From Paragorgia papillata (Eukaryota > Cnidaria > Anthozoa > Scleralcyonacea > Coralliidae): a stretch of 64,000 bases of DNA. Every line of letters starts with the position of its first letter. The first letter of the stretch is position 1. This document shows positions 1 to 10,760 of this stretch, one piece after another. The notes under the pieces are model-generated. The model was not told the origin of the DNA. It did not search any database and saw only the letters and a list, made by a program, of their open reading frames with translations. A program made the translations under genes and the position numbers. The stretch is from NCBI GenBank assembly GCA_035771165.1, contig JAWNZC010000445.1, positions 718,501 through 782,500 on the forward strand, given 5' to 3'.

Positions 1-176
1 ATTTCTGCGATTATATGGAAACCAAGCTTTATAGGCGGTTCTATATAAATGTAATTGTGTTGCACCGATGGCAAATTTGGTTGATAAGCACAGAAGTATA
101 TATTAAGCCTACTGTCCAGTCGTAGCATGATAGCAGAAACTGTCTTGTAGCTACAATCATTGACAAAATTGTTGTA

Positions 177-431
177 CAGTCGTTGGCACCTAAGCGTGTA
201 CACCGCCCGTCAAAACATGTTCTAAATTTAAGCTAAAGTTAACCGTTTTGAAATCAACACCGTGGGATTGGCGAGACGTGATTGGCTAAGGGCACATTCA
301 TGTGAGAATAATGCATTGGTTCGAATGTATCGAATGAAAACCTAATACGTTTGCAAGGTAAACATTTAACTTTGACGTTGACATAAAACATGTTTTGACG
401 GACGGTGTACACGCTTAGGTGCCAACGACTG
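177..431. mobile_element. Palindromic MITE with TA target duplication
   Basis: The ends are inverted copies of about 45 bp, starting CAGTCGTTGGCACCTAAGCG on the left and reading as its reverse complement on the right. TA flanks both sides (175-176 and 432-433), as expected for a Tc1/mariner-type nonautonomous element. No coding sequence is seen inside. It lies downstream of the MARCH exon, probably in an intron or 3' flank of that gene. Confidence 0.8.
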
Positions 432-484
432 TATTAACAAAGGCAACATTAACAACTTTTGACCTCTCGGCCAGCATACGTACT

Positions 485-508
485 CCCCCCCCCCCCCCCC
501 CCCCCCCC
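485..508. repeat. Homopolymer C tract
   Basis: A run of 24 C lies between the 177-431 MITE and the MARCH exon. It is a simple repeat whose exact length may be unreliable. Confidence 0.9.
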
Positions 509-619
509 ATGGCTGCCATGTTTTTGTTCTTTGAGTCTCGAAAGAGTGCATGTTTGCAACCCAAAAACTGGCCAATAAATTATATGAAAAAACATTCAAA
601 TCATGTACAGTATAAATAC

Positions 620-943
620 CTTTCGCATATCCTTGATGCGTTTTCTTTTCGTTCTGAATTTATAATTACATAACTCGCAAGATGATATTGCAGAGCCAAC
701 TATCCATGTGCGAAGACAAGACTGATGGGCATGGCAGACTGAACCACAACAACGACATGGCTGAATTAACTGTTCCTCCTCGCTGCTGCAGTGACAAATA
801 CGGCATATAGGGACACTAGAGCATAAACTAATATCATGAAGGCCGCTTTCGCTGTAGTTTTGGTTTGATGGCGACTTTGTTGTGGGAGAAGGCACTGAAA
901 TTGTACTTGTGTTAAAGGAAAACTCGTTTTCTACGTTAGACAT
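620..943 (-). CDS. MARCH-type RING-CH E3 ubiquitin ligase, partial (one coding exon)
   Basis: This exon encodes a RING-CH (RINGv, C4HC3) zinc finger typical of MARCH ubiquitin ligases, which bind an E2 and usually ubiquitinate membrane proteins. Numbering from the first in-frame ATG (943), the ligands are C47, C50, C63, C65, H73, C76, C89 and C92, with the conserved Trp at W80. The first 40 residues are Ser/Thr-rich. An acceptor (TTCTCCTTTTTAG) precedes the exon at 949, so the exon starts at 948 with the ATG five bases inside. A donor GTATTT follows at 619, after a basic KRKRIKDMRK stretch. The usual two transmembrane segments are not seen, so the later exons lie beyond the left edge or were missed. 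The family call is firm; the member is not assigned. Confidence 0.78.
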
Positions 944-982
944 AAAGCCTAAAAAGGAGAATGACAAAGAAAATTAAACTAG

Positions 983-1205
983 GTACATTACATTACATTG
1001 CATTGCGTTGCGTTGCATTGCATTGATATAGGACGCCCACTGTCCACAAACAACCAAAAACAACTAAAACAATCAAAAGCAACCAAAAACAACCCAAAGT
1101 AACCAAAAACAACCAAAAGTCGACCATACATGGCACAACAAGAAAAAAAAGTAAAGTGAAGTGAGGTAAAGTAAAGTTAAGTGAAGTAAGTGTAGTGGAG
1201 TGAAC
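983..1205. repeat. Low-complexity simple repeats
   Basis: Three short degenerate arrays follow one another: TACAT/TGCAT units near 983-1025, CAACCAAAAA units near 1050-1120, and GTAAAGTGAA-like units near 1150-1200. They lie in the probable first intron of the MARCH gene (949-1826). Confidence 0.7.
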
Positions 1206-1826
1206 TAAACTAATATGAAAAAAATATTTGCTTGTAGATATTTTCTATAAAGCATCTCAAACCCACTAATAATCCATGAGAAAATTAAGAGATTTCACAG
1301 AAATTCCTGTGGGCATAGATTACAAATTCTCATGTCATCCTATAAACCATGCTTTCTGATTTGGCAATAGGCAATAAAAGTTTATTTATACAAAACATAT
1401 TCCTTAATTTCTAAAGCCTGCTAAAGTTGTAGTTTTCATAATTTTCCAACTTTACGATGGTGATCAGATACCAAAAGAATATAGTAACAAAATCTAATGC
1501 CCAACAGCTATATTTCCCCTCTAATTAATATAGTTAAACAACGCTAGATGAACCATTGCACATGACAAGAAACCTTTTTCCAAACGTAAACTTTTTAGTC
1601 AAAAAGGTAAAAGTCCAATTCGCATTCAAAAAAGAACAAGACATTTATCGAAAAAGACCCACTTTGAAACATTTGCTCTAAGAAAGTGAAATGTTTTGCC
1701 AAATTGGTTTTGTACTATTTCTGCCTGAGCACCATCACGGATCACCAAGATTTTGTACACAAAAAAACAAAACAAAAAATCTTGCATGTATTCGTCTATA
1801 ATACTTTAAAATATATACCGACTTAC

Positions 1827-1983
1827 CTGACAAAGTTCTTTATACTTGTGCGTTGATATTCGATAAAAACAAGACATCCATCTCCACAAACGTAGCAGCA
1901 ATATTATATTTATAAAAGTTCTTTTCTAAAATGCCAGTATCCAAAACACAACACGCAAGCAAAAACGACATCAACGTCGCCAT
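1827..1983 (-). other. Probable 5' leader exon of the MARCH gene with a 47-codon upstream ORF
   Basis: On the minus strand a perfect donor CAG|GTAAGT sits at 1826, correctly placed to splice to the acceptor at 949. Upstream of it an ORF starts at ATG 1983 and stops at TAA 1840. It encodes 47 residues with a hydrophobic start (MATLMSFLLACCVL). Because it stops before the donor it cannot be the MARCH N-terminus, so it is either an upstream ORF or chance. The transcription start is unknown. Exon status rests only on splice signals. Confidence 0.4.
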
Positions 1984-2002
1984 ATTTAGTTCAAATTTAA
2001 CA

Positions 2003-2034
2003 TGACGTCATGCATAACTAAAAAAATGACGTCA
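2003..2034. promoter_or_regulatory. Two perfect CRE motifs (TGACGTCA)
   Basis: TGACGTCA occurs at 2003-2010 and 2027-2034, just upstream of the probable MARCH leader exon. The palindrome is the consensus for CREB/ATF factors. Two perfect copies 24 bp apart in AT-rich DNA suggest a promoter element. Function is inferred. Confidence 0.45.
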
Positions 2035-2354
2035 TATCAAAAACGAGGTTTGGTCAGTGCGCTAGTGACACTGGTATCCCCGACTTCGTCTCAAGAATCA
2101 AACAAATTCTCAGGAAGACAAAACTGTTTCTCGAGAAATCAGACGTATAGTGTATACATGTTTATAAAATAACATTTTGAAAACAAGCGCGGCGATTGGT
2201 TGAAAGCCGTGTTTCTATAACTTTATGGAAACACGGCAAGGTCCACGCCATTCAATACGCCATCATTACGGTATTATGAAGAGTAAGGAGAATTTACGCT
2301 TTGATGCAGTGATTATTTTTACGTTAATTCTATACCTATTTTCGACAGGTTATT

Positions 2355-2550
2355 TTATAAAGGAAATAGAAAACATTTTTTCCTTGTTCCCATCGAATTA
2401 TAGAAACACTTGTGGAAGTTTGGGAGAACTCGAATTACAATTTCTACAATTTCTCACAAACCCACTACAATTTCTCGTTCTCCCAAACTTGCACTCGTAT
2501 TTCTATAACTCTATGGAAACACGGAAAATGTTTTCTATTTCTTAAATAAT
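2355..2550. repeat. Foldback repeat
   Basis: Imperfect arms of about 75 bp face each other around a short AATTTCTACAATTTCTC centre. Each arm holds a GGAAATAGAAAAC-like end and a GTTTGGGAGAAC-like inner end. A related half-hairpin (GTGTTTCTATAACT...GGAAACACGG) lies at 2207-2238. No target duplication could be fixed. Confidence 0.6.
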
Positions 2551-2689
2551 GTTTCGAGAGCTGCTCGAAATAAAACTTGAAATTTTGGGTACCGCAACTT
2601 CGTAGATGGCGAAAAAACCCAAAATGGCCAGAACAAATAGCCTGCGGGTCCCCGATACCTTTCTATTACACAGCCAGAAACGCACAAGT

Positions 2690-2993
2690 TGCAAATAAAA
2701 ATAAATAATAATAAATAAATAAAAATTAAAATAAATAAATAAAAATTAATAATAATAAATAAATAAAAATAAATTAAAATAAATAATAAATAAATAAATA
2801 AAAAAATAAATAAATAATAATAAATAAATAAATAAAAATAAATAAAAATAATTAAAAATAAATAAAAATAAATACAAAAAAGATAATAATAAATAAATAC
2901 AAATAAATACAAATAAATAATAAATAAATATAAATAATAATAAATAATAAATAAATAACAATAAATGATAAATAAATAAATAAAAATAAGCAA
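2690..2993. repeat. (AAATA)n/(TAAA)n AT-rich microsatellite
   Basis: About 300 bp of degenerate AAATA and TAAA units. All long reading frames here are repeat artefacts. Confidence 0.9.
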
Positions 2994-3057
2994 ATGGCCT
3001 CGTATATGCGGACAATCGAGGATGCTTCGGTTAACTGGTTAGAATTCCCCATGCACT

Positions 3058-3406
3058 CGGGAAACGAGAGACTCTGGGATAACCCGTTTCAAATCGTTAC
3101 GTTATTGGCTGAATAGTGAGCATGAGTTGGTCTGAAGTGACCGGAAGTAGAATTAATAAAACCGAAATAACAAAGATGTCGGACGACAAGACTCCAGTGA
3201 AGACGTTGCCGCGATCGAAATCTTCGCCGTATGTGTGTAGATGCTGTAATTCGAGCTTCGCCAGCAACCCCATTGACTTGTTTGGGGAAAAGTCAAACAA
3301 GGAGAACATACTATCCGCGCTCGGATATTTACGCATGCGTACCTCAACCGGAATAACAAGAATCCTGTGATTTGAAACGGATTATCCCAGAGTCTCTCGT
3401 TTCCCG
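3058..3406. mobile_element. Foldback element with an enclosed coding-like segment
   Basis: Arms of about 38 bp (3058-3099 and 3368-3406) are near-perfect inverted copies beginning CGGGAAACGAGAGACTCTGG. The roughly 270 bp between them are less AT-rich and hold the short ORF annotated at 3176-3370. The end CTCTGGGATAA also occurs in the palindrome near 27.45-27.65 kb, suggesting one family. Confidence 0.6.
3176..3370 (+). pseudogene. Short zinc-finger-like ORF inside a foldback (possible captured exon)
   Basis: ATG at 3176 opens a 64-residue ORF. After a basic Ser/Pro start it has CRCCNSSF, then NPIDLFGEKS and an amphipathic NILSALGYL segment. The spacing resembles the first half of ZAD-like N-terminal zinc-binding modules (CxxC ... 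LFG ...), but the second Cys pair is absent. The last residues run into the right arm. It may be a captured first exon of a host gene or part of a transposase. The assignment is weak. Confidence 0.35.
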
Positions 3407-3759
3407 GGTGGGGAACGTGGGCTCTGGGAACGAGATTGGAGTAAAAGAAGCATTATGATTGGGCAAACAATTACTTGCATATGATTGGAGCGGCAGCATC
3501 AAAGCATTCCTTTCGGTCGAAATCACCCGGTTCTTTCAAGCAAATTAATCATTGCATATCATAAAATAGAAAGCAAGGTTCTTGAAGGTTCGGTTTAGTC
3601 TGGGATTGACGCAACTTGGAAAGAGGACAGTCCCCTCAGCGCGTTGTTCCCGGAGGCGGACTGACGAAAACATCTTGGCCATTAACCAATTTCTCTAGAG
3701 CTTCTCCGATATCGTACTGGCTTGAAATAAAAGATCTTATCTTTTTTTTCAAATGCAAA

Positions 3760-4308
3760 CAAGGCCTCTACGATATAGAAATCTCCTCTTTTGTCTCTTT
3801 TTCTTCTCATCGCTCGTCTCGCACCCGTTCAAGCAAAGGACAACTTGCTTCAAGCCAATCCTTGCAGGACTTCTCTTTTTAGGAACTCTTTTTTTAACCG
3901 AATTGTCTTTCTCTGGAACAATCTCTCTCCGATCATCCGTAATAGTACGTCTGTTTCCTCTTTTAAGCACCAACTTTATATTTACTACTCTTCTCAATTA
4001 GACTCCACTTTTGAAGTAAATAGAATGCGCACTTGGAAAACCTACTGCTCTAAGTGTCGTTCTTACAACTTAATTAAGCTGTTGTTCTTAATCTGTCCTA
4101 TCGTATGTAAATAGTGTATTAGTCTTTGTCTTTAATTTATGTCCACTCCGTATTTTTTGTCAGGTTGGTCTTCACATGGGATTCATGTCCTGTTGACCAT
4201 ACCTTCAACCATGATCAAGGCTTGCATCGTTTTTTATTTTTAACTTGTATTAATTCTTTCGCACACTTGTATGGTTGTAAAGTTAATAAATAAATAAATA
4301 AAAATAAA
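3760..4308 (+). mobile_element. 5'-truncated LINE (non-LTR retrotransposon) 3' end
   Basis: The frame opening near 3791 contains RTSLFRNSFFNRIVFLWNNL, the conserved tail of CR1/L2/Jockey-type reverse-transcriptase ORFs, followed by a Trp/Cys-containing end (TWKTYCSKCRS) and a stop at 4114. Upstream similarity continues in another frame, so the copy is frameshifted. About 170 bp of 3' UTR follow, then an AATA-rich tail at 4283-4308. The clade was not determined. Confidence 0.7.
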
Positions 4309-5208
4309 TCTTTTGGACAATCAATCGCGATTGCATGCCTCACTCATCTTGTTATTGTATGAACCACAATTTATATTTTCAACTTTCATTCTTAGTATAC
4401 TATACATTTTTCCTAAAAGGAGACTTTTTAAGGATAATAATCAACTGTTAGCTGCCAACTCTTGTATAATTTCATGATCAAATTAGATTTACTATCAACC
4501 AAATAGAAATTTCTCACTTTGTTAGCATTCATGAAAGAACATGAAGAAGGGTTTCAGTAAAATACAAGGGAGATATTTGAATGATATACATACTATAACA
4601 GTATTTACGTGTAAATATTATAAGGCATGTGTATTACTAAGTTTAATACAAACGGGACGCTTACATATATATGACGTCACTATTTAGTTGGGCAACTTAT
4701 GATCAGACCCCCTCAAAAAAATATTATGTAAAAAAATAGGGGGAGGGGGCTATTTACAAAAGTCATTTCATCTTTATCAGAGCTATAAGTGAGAGTATAT
4801 GCTTTATGTAAGTGTCCTAATGCATGCATAATATGTTGATGTTAAATTTAAGATGAACGAATGTTATGTCATCTTCTAGGCTGTTTAACCAGAACAAAGT
4901 CCTATGTTTCAGGCGGAAAGTCGGCTAAAGACCACTGGTTGCCGACAACCGATTGAAGAACGCCTTCACAAAAGTTGTCCAGTTGAAAGCTGGAATAAAT
5001 TAAACCAATGAAATATAAGTAGTATATAAATGACCGCGTTATCATCTCAACAACGAAAATTACGTTCAGCCAATCAACATGCAACTGTTGTGCATCGCCT
5101 GCGTTTTTTGGAGTGTTTTTATTGGATAGAGTGCAAAGAAGATATGCTAAACAGGACTTTCTATATACCCAAACAAAGGGGAGAGTGTTTGAATGAAAAC
5201 TGCTCGAT
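4309..5208. other. Upstream region of the first GPCR gene
   Basis: No gene is visible. A TGACGTCA motif lies near 4672-4679. The rest is unique-looking AT-rich sequence in which I could not identify a promoter. Confidence 0.4.
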
Positions 5209-6144
5209 ATGGCAACCGTAAACGTCAGCGACATTGAATATTGCCATGCCACAACCTCACACGTGTTTCATTCACCATCTTCCTCTTACATCATTAACAG
5301 TGTGGTGGGTTGTGTTGTTAACGCTACCTTCGCCATCGTTGGGACCATCCTTAACTCATTGGTTGTATTCATCTTTTGGAAATCGCCCAGACTGAGAAAG
5401 AAAGTCACTTTTTTCCTGATCATGATTTTATCATCGACAGATCTTGCTGTGTCGCTAGTTGTTCACCCGTTATTCCTGGTGAACTACGTGAGTGAAATTA
5501 CAGGAAAAGCAAACTGCGCATACAAGATAGCTTATGTAACATCGTCACTCATCCTTTCAGGGCAATCCGCCTTGACTCTTTTTACGATGAATATTGAAAG
5601 ATATTTATCAATAGTGCATCCTATCTCCCATCGAAACCGAATAACAAAGGGAAAATGTGTTATCGCTTTAATTACTTTCGGTTTCATTTCAACAATAATA
5701 GGAATTTGTCGAGTTTTTGCGAAACAATTCTCGATCTTGGTAATGGCGGAGGCTTTTATTGTAAGTATGGGAACATGTTTTGTGTATATATCGATATACT
5801 GCAAAAAGAAAAAGGTACTGAATTCACAGCGCGACGCCACTACAAGTGATGAACAGCAAAGTTCAACAACCAACAGCAGAAAATCCCGAGAAAAATTTCT
5901 CTACGATTTGAAAATGGCAAAAACATCATTTTTGGTAGTTTGTTGTTCCCTTATCTGTTATCTTCCAGCTGGCATTGTTGTGGGAATATGGACGGCCAAA
6001 GTCGTATCACTCGATGAAATGCTTCAAGCAGAAGTCTGGGCATATTCATTTGCAACAATAAACTCAACCCTTAATTGCCTCGTTTTCTTCTGGGCTAACA
6101 AACAACTCAGACAAGAATGGAAAAAACTCATAACGTATGACTGA
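5209..6144 (+). CDS. Intronless class A (rhodopsin-like) orphan GPCR
   Basis: The 311-residue protein has seven hydrophobic segments. N49 in TM1 (ILNSLVV), D78 in TM2 (SSTDLAV), C103 before TM3 and E130-R131-Y132 (MNIERYLSIVHPI) mark the rhodopsin family. TM6 has C250-Y-L-P253, with Tyr where the toggle Trp normally sits. TM7 has NSTLNCLVFF, so NPxxY is replaced by NCLVF. TM4 lacks the usual Trp, and no clear second-loop Cys is seen. N5 (NVS) is a possible glycosylation site. There is no signal peptide, and the short tail starts WANKQLRQEWKK. A close paralogue lies on the opposite strand at 11.5-12.5 kb. The ligand is unknown. A transposon begins just beyond the stop codon. Confidence 0.88.
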   Translation: MATVNVSDIEYCHATTSHVFHSPSSSYIINSVVGCVVNATFAIVGTILNSLVVFIFWKSPRLRKKVTFFLIMILSSTDLAVSLVVHPLFLVNYVSEITGKANCAYKIAYVTSSLILSGQSALTLFTMNIERYLSIVHPISHRNRITKGKCVIALITFGFISTIIGICRVFAKQFSILVMAEAFIVSMGTCFVYISIYCKKKKVLNSQRDATTSDEQQSSTTNSRKSREKFLYDLKMAKTSFLVVCCSLICYLPAGIVVGIWTAKVVSLDEMLQAEVWAYSFATINSTLNCLVFFWANKQLRQEWKKLITYD

Positions 6145-6149
6145 CCTTA

Positions 6150-7115
6150 GGCCCGGTTCAAACGTCGCGCTTATCATGTGCCGAACCTAATTCGAAGTGT
6201 TAGGCACATGATGAGTTCGACGTTTGAATCAATTAAGTTCGACGATTTTAATTAAGTTCGACGCCCACATTAAGTTCGACCGAGGCGGTCGCGCTTAGGT
6301 CGAACTTAATGTATTAAGTTCGACTTGGCGCGACGTCGATTCAAACGTCGAACTTATCATGTGCCGAACCTAATGCAATTCACGAAAAAACGTGTTTGTC
6401 TAGTTTATGTCGCTGTAATGCGAGGTGAAAACATGAAACTTAATACGCACGGCGGTCTTTTCGAGTAAATATGGACACGATACAAACAGTAATGATCTTT
6501 TCTCGCGAGTGCATAACTTGTAGTAGCTATAAGCGCGCCGACATGTAATCGATGCGCTGAGTTGTTTGAAGAAGATGAAGTCAGTCGGACGGCGCACAGA
6601 GATACGTTCCGCATTCACCTGAAAACAGGCTAGTGTAAGGCAGATTCAAGTCAATTATCTACTCACAATTACAGTAAAAACCCGCTAACAAGAACCTACA
6701 TTTCACCAAATCAGCCTGGGATAGGTTCTTATATATTCTTATATATTCTTATATAAATAAATTCTCAATTTCAGCCTGAGGTTCTTAATAGGAGTAGGTT
6801 CTTGTTGGCGGGTTTTTACTGTATTCTGTTTTCTTTTCTCGCTCTCTTCGGATTTACCGACACCAAATTTCGACAAGAAAATAGTGAGAAATAGACAAGA
6901 AAAACGAAAACCGTGCGATTCATGGCACATTATTCATGTTAAGCGGTACATTCGCGTAGGTGGACACTGACCAAATTCAACGAATGCTCGCATATAGCAA
7001 TTAAGTTCGACTAATTAAGTTCGACGTTTGAATCAACGTCGAATCACGTCGAACTTTGTCGAACTTAATATGTATTAGGTTCGGCACATGATAAGCGCGA
7101 CGTTTGAACCGGGCC
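6150..7115. mobile_element. 966-bp nonautonomous DNA transposon with TA duplication
   Basis: Terminal inverted repeats of about 42 bp start GGCCCGGTTCAAACGTCGCG, and TA flanks both ends (6148-6149, 7116-7117). Subterminal regions repeat TTAAGTTCGACG-like units in both directions. No transposase is visible. The left end lies five bases beyond the GPCR stop codon, so the element probably supplies that gene's 3' UTR or polyadenylation region. A smaller MITE sits inside it. Confidence 0.85.
6672..6821. mobile_element. 150-bp MITE nested in the 6150-7115 element
   Basis: Inverted ends CAGTAAAAACCCGC(T)AACAAGAACCT are flanked by TA (6670-6671, 6822-6823). Its position inside the larger element shows that it inserted later. 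A related, longer element with the same CAGTAAAAACCCGC ends lies at 53611-54664. Confidence 0.85.
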
Positions 7116-7775
7116 TATAAAAGCCTGTTATAAACCAGACCATGGCTACATAATAATCACGATGCTTTTACCTTACACTATATATATTTTATGGCTCAAG
7201 TTTTAAACTTTGCAAAGCCTGAAATAGATATTGCATTAAGCTATATAGGCGTGCTGCTTCAGGGTTATTTGACTTAAATATTGTATTTTATTCCTATTCG
7301 TATCTGTTGTAATAGTAGAAACATTATTGTGTTAATAAACTATTAAAATAGTCAGTATATAAGATCGTGTAAATACTGTATAATTAATTCTGATGTTGAG
7401 TTATACGAGTTGGTTATTCAAAATTAATTAATTCTTTGAAAGTTTTCATGGCGATAATTAATGTAGTATAAATAAGTATAATAATATGTAGTATAATAAT
7501 AATATATTTTACGTGCAGGTGTTTCCACAAAACTTATTTATATTCAAAATTAGTTCATTAAAATATAATAGACTTAAATATAGTTAAAGAAAGGAGCGAG
7601 CTATATAGTGCTATATAGGCTATAATCATTCCTATTCTTGCAGCCGCGGTGACTGAATTGCGAAGGACGCAGATCAACGTTGCCGAGTCGAAGACATATG
7701 TTATTGCAATAACACATCAAAATTTTTAATGCCAGTAACTCGGCGAAGTTTTCTGGCATCATCGAAGGGATGAAT

Positions 7776-7862
7776 AATACAATACAATACAATACAATAC
7801 AATACAATACAATACAATACAATACAATACAATACAATACAATACAATACAATACAATACAA
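7776..7862. repeat. (AATAC)n microsatellite
   Basis: About 17 copies of a perfect pentanucleotide. Confidence 0.95.
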
Positions 7863-8086
7863 CAACTTTATTTAAAGAGGGTAAACACATAACAGCTTTC
7901 ATGTCAAACCAGTGGCTCTCGTGTCAAAAATGTCGAAAAGTTACAAATATATAACGTAATATAGATAAGAAATATGAATTAACTATTTACAAGGAATCAA
8001 GCTTTTACAAGAAATCAAGCTAGCTTTTCTTTTAAATTTACAAGGAATCAAGCTAGCTTTTCTTTTTTTTTCCCTTTCTATAATAT

Positions 8087-8205
8087 ATATTTCTATAATA
8101 TATATATATATATATATATATCTATATATATATATATATATATATATATCTATATATATATATATACATATAGGTGTCTGTAGATTGAACTATATATATA
8201 TATAT
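8087..8205. repeat. (TA)n microsatellite
   Basis: Interrupted TA dinucleotide arrays. Shorter TA runs recur near 8556-8573, 19069-19090, 39103-39133 and 48403-48427. Confidence 0.9.
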
Positions 8206-8402
8206 TGTTCTGATTGCTGTGAACCAATGAAAATCGCCACTCTAATGTCACAAACCAATCATATTGCTTGTTTTGTATAGATCATGGATAACGTCAGATG
8301 GCGTGCTTCATCTTTTTCAATGCCCCGGAAGTTCGGCGGGAAATTCAATGAATCTTATCAAAAATTTTTTTTTAAAACTTTTTTATTGTATAAAACAAAT
8401 AG

Positions 8403-8542
8403 ATTCCATGTTTCCGTTGTCTGTTCAGTTATAGATGCACAGAGGACGTCACAACGTGGTAAGAACATCAGTGACCCACTCGTTGACTCGACGTTGTGAC
8501 GTCATCTGTGCATCCATCCATAACTGAACGGAAAAATGGAAT
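8403..8542. repeat. Hairpin element with CRE-like centre
   Basis: Arms ATTCCATGTTTCCGTT.../...AACGGAAAAATGGAAT with inner stems holding GATGCACAGA and ACGTTGTGACGTCA. It is a small foldback transposon relic. No target duplication was resolved. Confidence 0.6.
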
Positions 8543-8599
8543 TTATTTGTTAAATATATATATATATATATATAGAAAGGGGGAAAAAAAGGAAAAGCT

Positions 8600-8790
8600 A
8601 GCTGCATACAAACATATGCAGAAGATACGACGACTGGAATGTTTTTATAAGATTCGATAAAATATTTTCTCAGAGCTTTCTTAAATGAGCAGACACTTGG
8701 TTTTCGCTTTATTTCATGCGGCAGACTATTCCATAACTTAATATATACTACTAACTGTGAATGACCTGCCAGCCTCACTAGTGTAGCTTA
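8600..8790 (-). mobile_element. LINE reverse-transcriptase C-terminal remnant
   Basis: The minus strand encodes KLWNSLPHEIKRKPSVCSFK and a following KALRKYF. This is the same conserved C-terminal motif of CR1/L2/Jockey-type LINEs as at 3.8-4.1 kb. It is truncated on both sides and frameshifted upstream. Confidence 0.6.
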
Positions 8791-9040
8791 CTTAGGACAG
8801 ACCAAATAAGCGAATCTTGCTGCGAATAACAATTAGAGTAATTAATTTACTATTGTACAAAGACTGGTATTAATACTTCCTTCGCTCAAGACAGTTAATC
8901 TCTTCTAATCACTATTGCCCATTTAATTGTTTATGGGGTGCCTACGCCTATGCAGAATATTACTTTCGAATATTACAGAAAGTACAATTAGTCTTAACGA
9001 ACTCAGTAAAGACTTTTGACCTAGGAAAATAGCTGATTTA

Positions 9041-10229
9041 GACTGCATTCACACGAGTCCGGTATAAAAAATAAACGGTAAAGTGTGGTTACGTTCACAT
9101 GAGTCCGTCAAAATTTAACGACGCTTTGAACGAGGTGCAAATCACTGATTTAAATCACGTACACCTTCAGAAAAATCACAAAAAAATCATGAAAAAAATA
9201 AAAATAAAAAAATCATGAAAAAAATCACATGATTTTTTCACATGATTTTTTCATGTGCATGCAAATCACTGATTTAAATCACATACACCTTCAGAAAAAT
9301 CACAAAAAAATCATGAAAAAAATTTAAAAATCACGAGAAAAATAAAAAAATCAGGAAAAACTTCACATGATTTATTTATCACGTACACTTTTTCAGGAGT
9401 GATTTGCCCCTCGGCTTTGAAGGTGTTCACACTACTCCGGAACGTTCTGGTGTACATCGAGTATTTCAATGCTGTTCACTGTTTAAATAGCCATATCTCG
9501 TCAAAAGTAAATGGAAATGAGGAGCAACAGTCAAAGAATATTATCCCACCAAAGTGTATAGTGCATTCTAGGTTTACAATTTTAGTCTTTCTGTTAGGAA
9601 CTCTCCTATTGGCTAGTCATTGTTGTATAATTCTTAGCAGAAGCTTTCCAAAGTCGAGAAGACAAATGAACGTTTCCATCGCTGAAAAATACCCCAGCCG
9701 TTTGGTTAGGAACTGAAAATTTAGGAACTGGGTAGTAAAGCGGAGCGAAAAGGTGCCGGATTTTGTGTTTAGAGTACCCTGGGTGCCAGAGGTTTTTCGG
9801 CCCCTACCACAGGGAGCCCACCCTAGCAGTATGACACAAGAAAATCAAATTACTCAACTTACTTGAACTGAAACAAACGAATTTGGACAGTTTGAATGGA
9901 CAAAATCAGGCCCTCTGCGGGCATTCGACAGGAATCGAAGAGTATACTTCGTGTAAATTCAAGTAAAAGTCGTTTTGAGTTATTTGCATTCAAACTGTCC
10001 AAATTCGTTTGTTTCAGTTCAAGTAAGTTGAGTAATTTGATTTTCTTGTGTCATACTGCTAGGGTGGGCTCCCTGGGTCCCTACGAGCGTGGAAGAACCT
10101 CTGGCACCCAGGGTATGTTTAGAGCGCCGTTTTCACACAATTTCGATACGATGCCGCGTGAACACAACGGCGTTTTGTGACTTTTTAGCGCTGTTTTCAA
10201 CTCGCTCCAGACTCGTGTGAATGGGGTCT
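9041..10229. mobile_element. Composite nonautonomous element with inverted ends
   Basis: The ends GACTGCATTCACACGAGTCC (left) and its near reverse complement (right) bracket 1.2 kb. Inside are a roughly 150-bp direct duplication (near 9133 and 9260) of an AAATCACTGATTTAAATCAC segment, and an unrecognised 105-residue ORF (9399-9716) with one hydrophobic segment (FTILVFLLGTLLLASH). A Mutator-type MITE is inserted near the right end. Confidence 0.5.
9775..10115. mobile_element. Mutator-type MITE, 341 bp, exact 9-bp target duplication
   Basis: The ends TACCCTGGGTGCCAGAGG.../...CCTCTGGCACCCAGGGTA are the start of inverted arms of about 125 bp. TGTTTAGAG is duplicated at 9766-9774 and 10116-10124. 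A 9-bp duplication with long inverted repeats is typical of Mutator-like elements. A relative with TACCCTGGTCCCAGAGG ends lies at 26679-26896. Confidence 0.85.
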
Positions 10230-10760
10230 CAAAAATAAAATAGGTGACCTTATAAAAGTTAAGAAAATGCAGGTGTTTGCTAACATCATCAAACATGCAA
10301 AAATATTAAAGCAAAATTTTCGCGCCAAACACGTGACGTCATTTTCCCCGCGAAAAATACAAAAAATCGAAAAATAAAAACATAGGATTTGTAGGATTAT
10401 GGATGTCTGTTATGGTGCAAAATTTGAGACTAACTGAAATAAAACCTGAGAAGTTGAATGAACGCACGATTTCAACATCATTTATGCTCATCGTGACGAG
10501 TCAACTCGGTTCGCCGAGGCAACTTGCCTGGTGTAATCGGCCCCTAAACTGAAAACGCATCACGGTCATTTTAATCAGTTTCGTATTTTCCCGTCCACGC
10601 CCGTTTTTGTAAAAAAAAAGAACCTTCAAAATAAGCGGATTCAGCATTTACGTGTGGACGAAAGGCAACGTGGACGACATGTGAACAGAGCCGAAACCTA
10701 GACTCGGCTATCACAGATAGCCCAAGTAATTACCTTAAATAACCTTGCTCTGCTATCTGA

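Noticed and set aside
9399..9716. 105-codon ORF with a hydrophobic segment as a gene
   Set aside because: It is enclosed in a composite transposon and has no recognised domain. It is noted only within that element.
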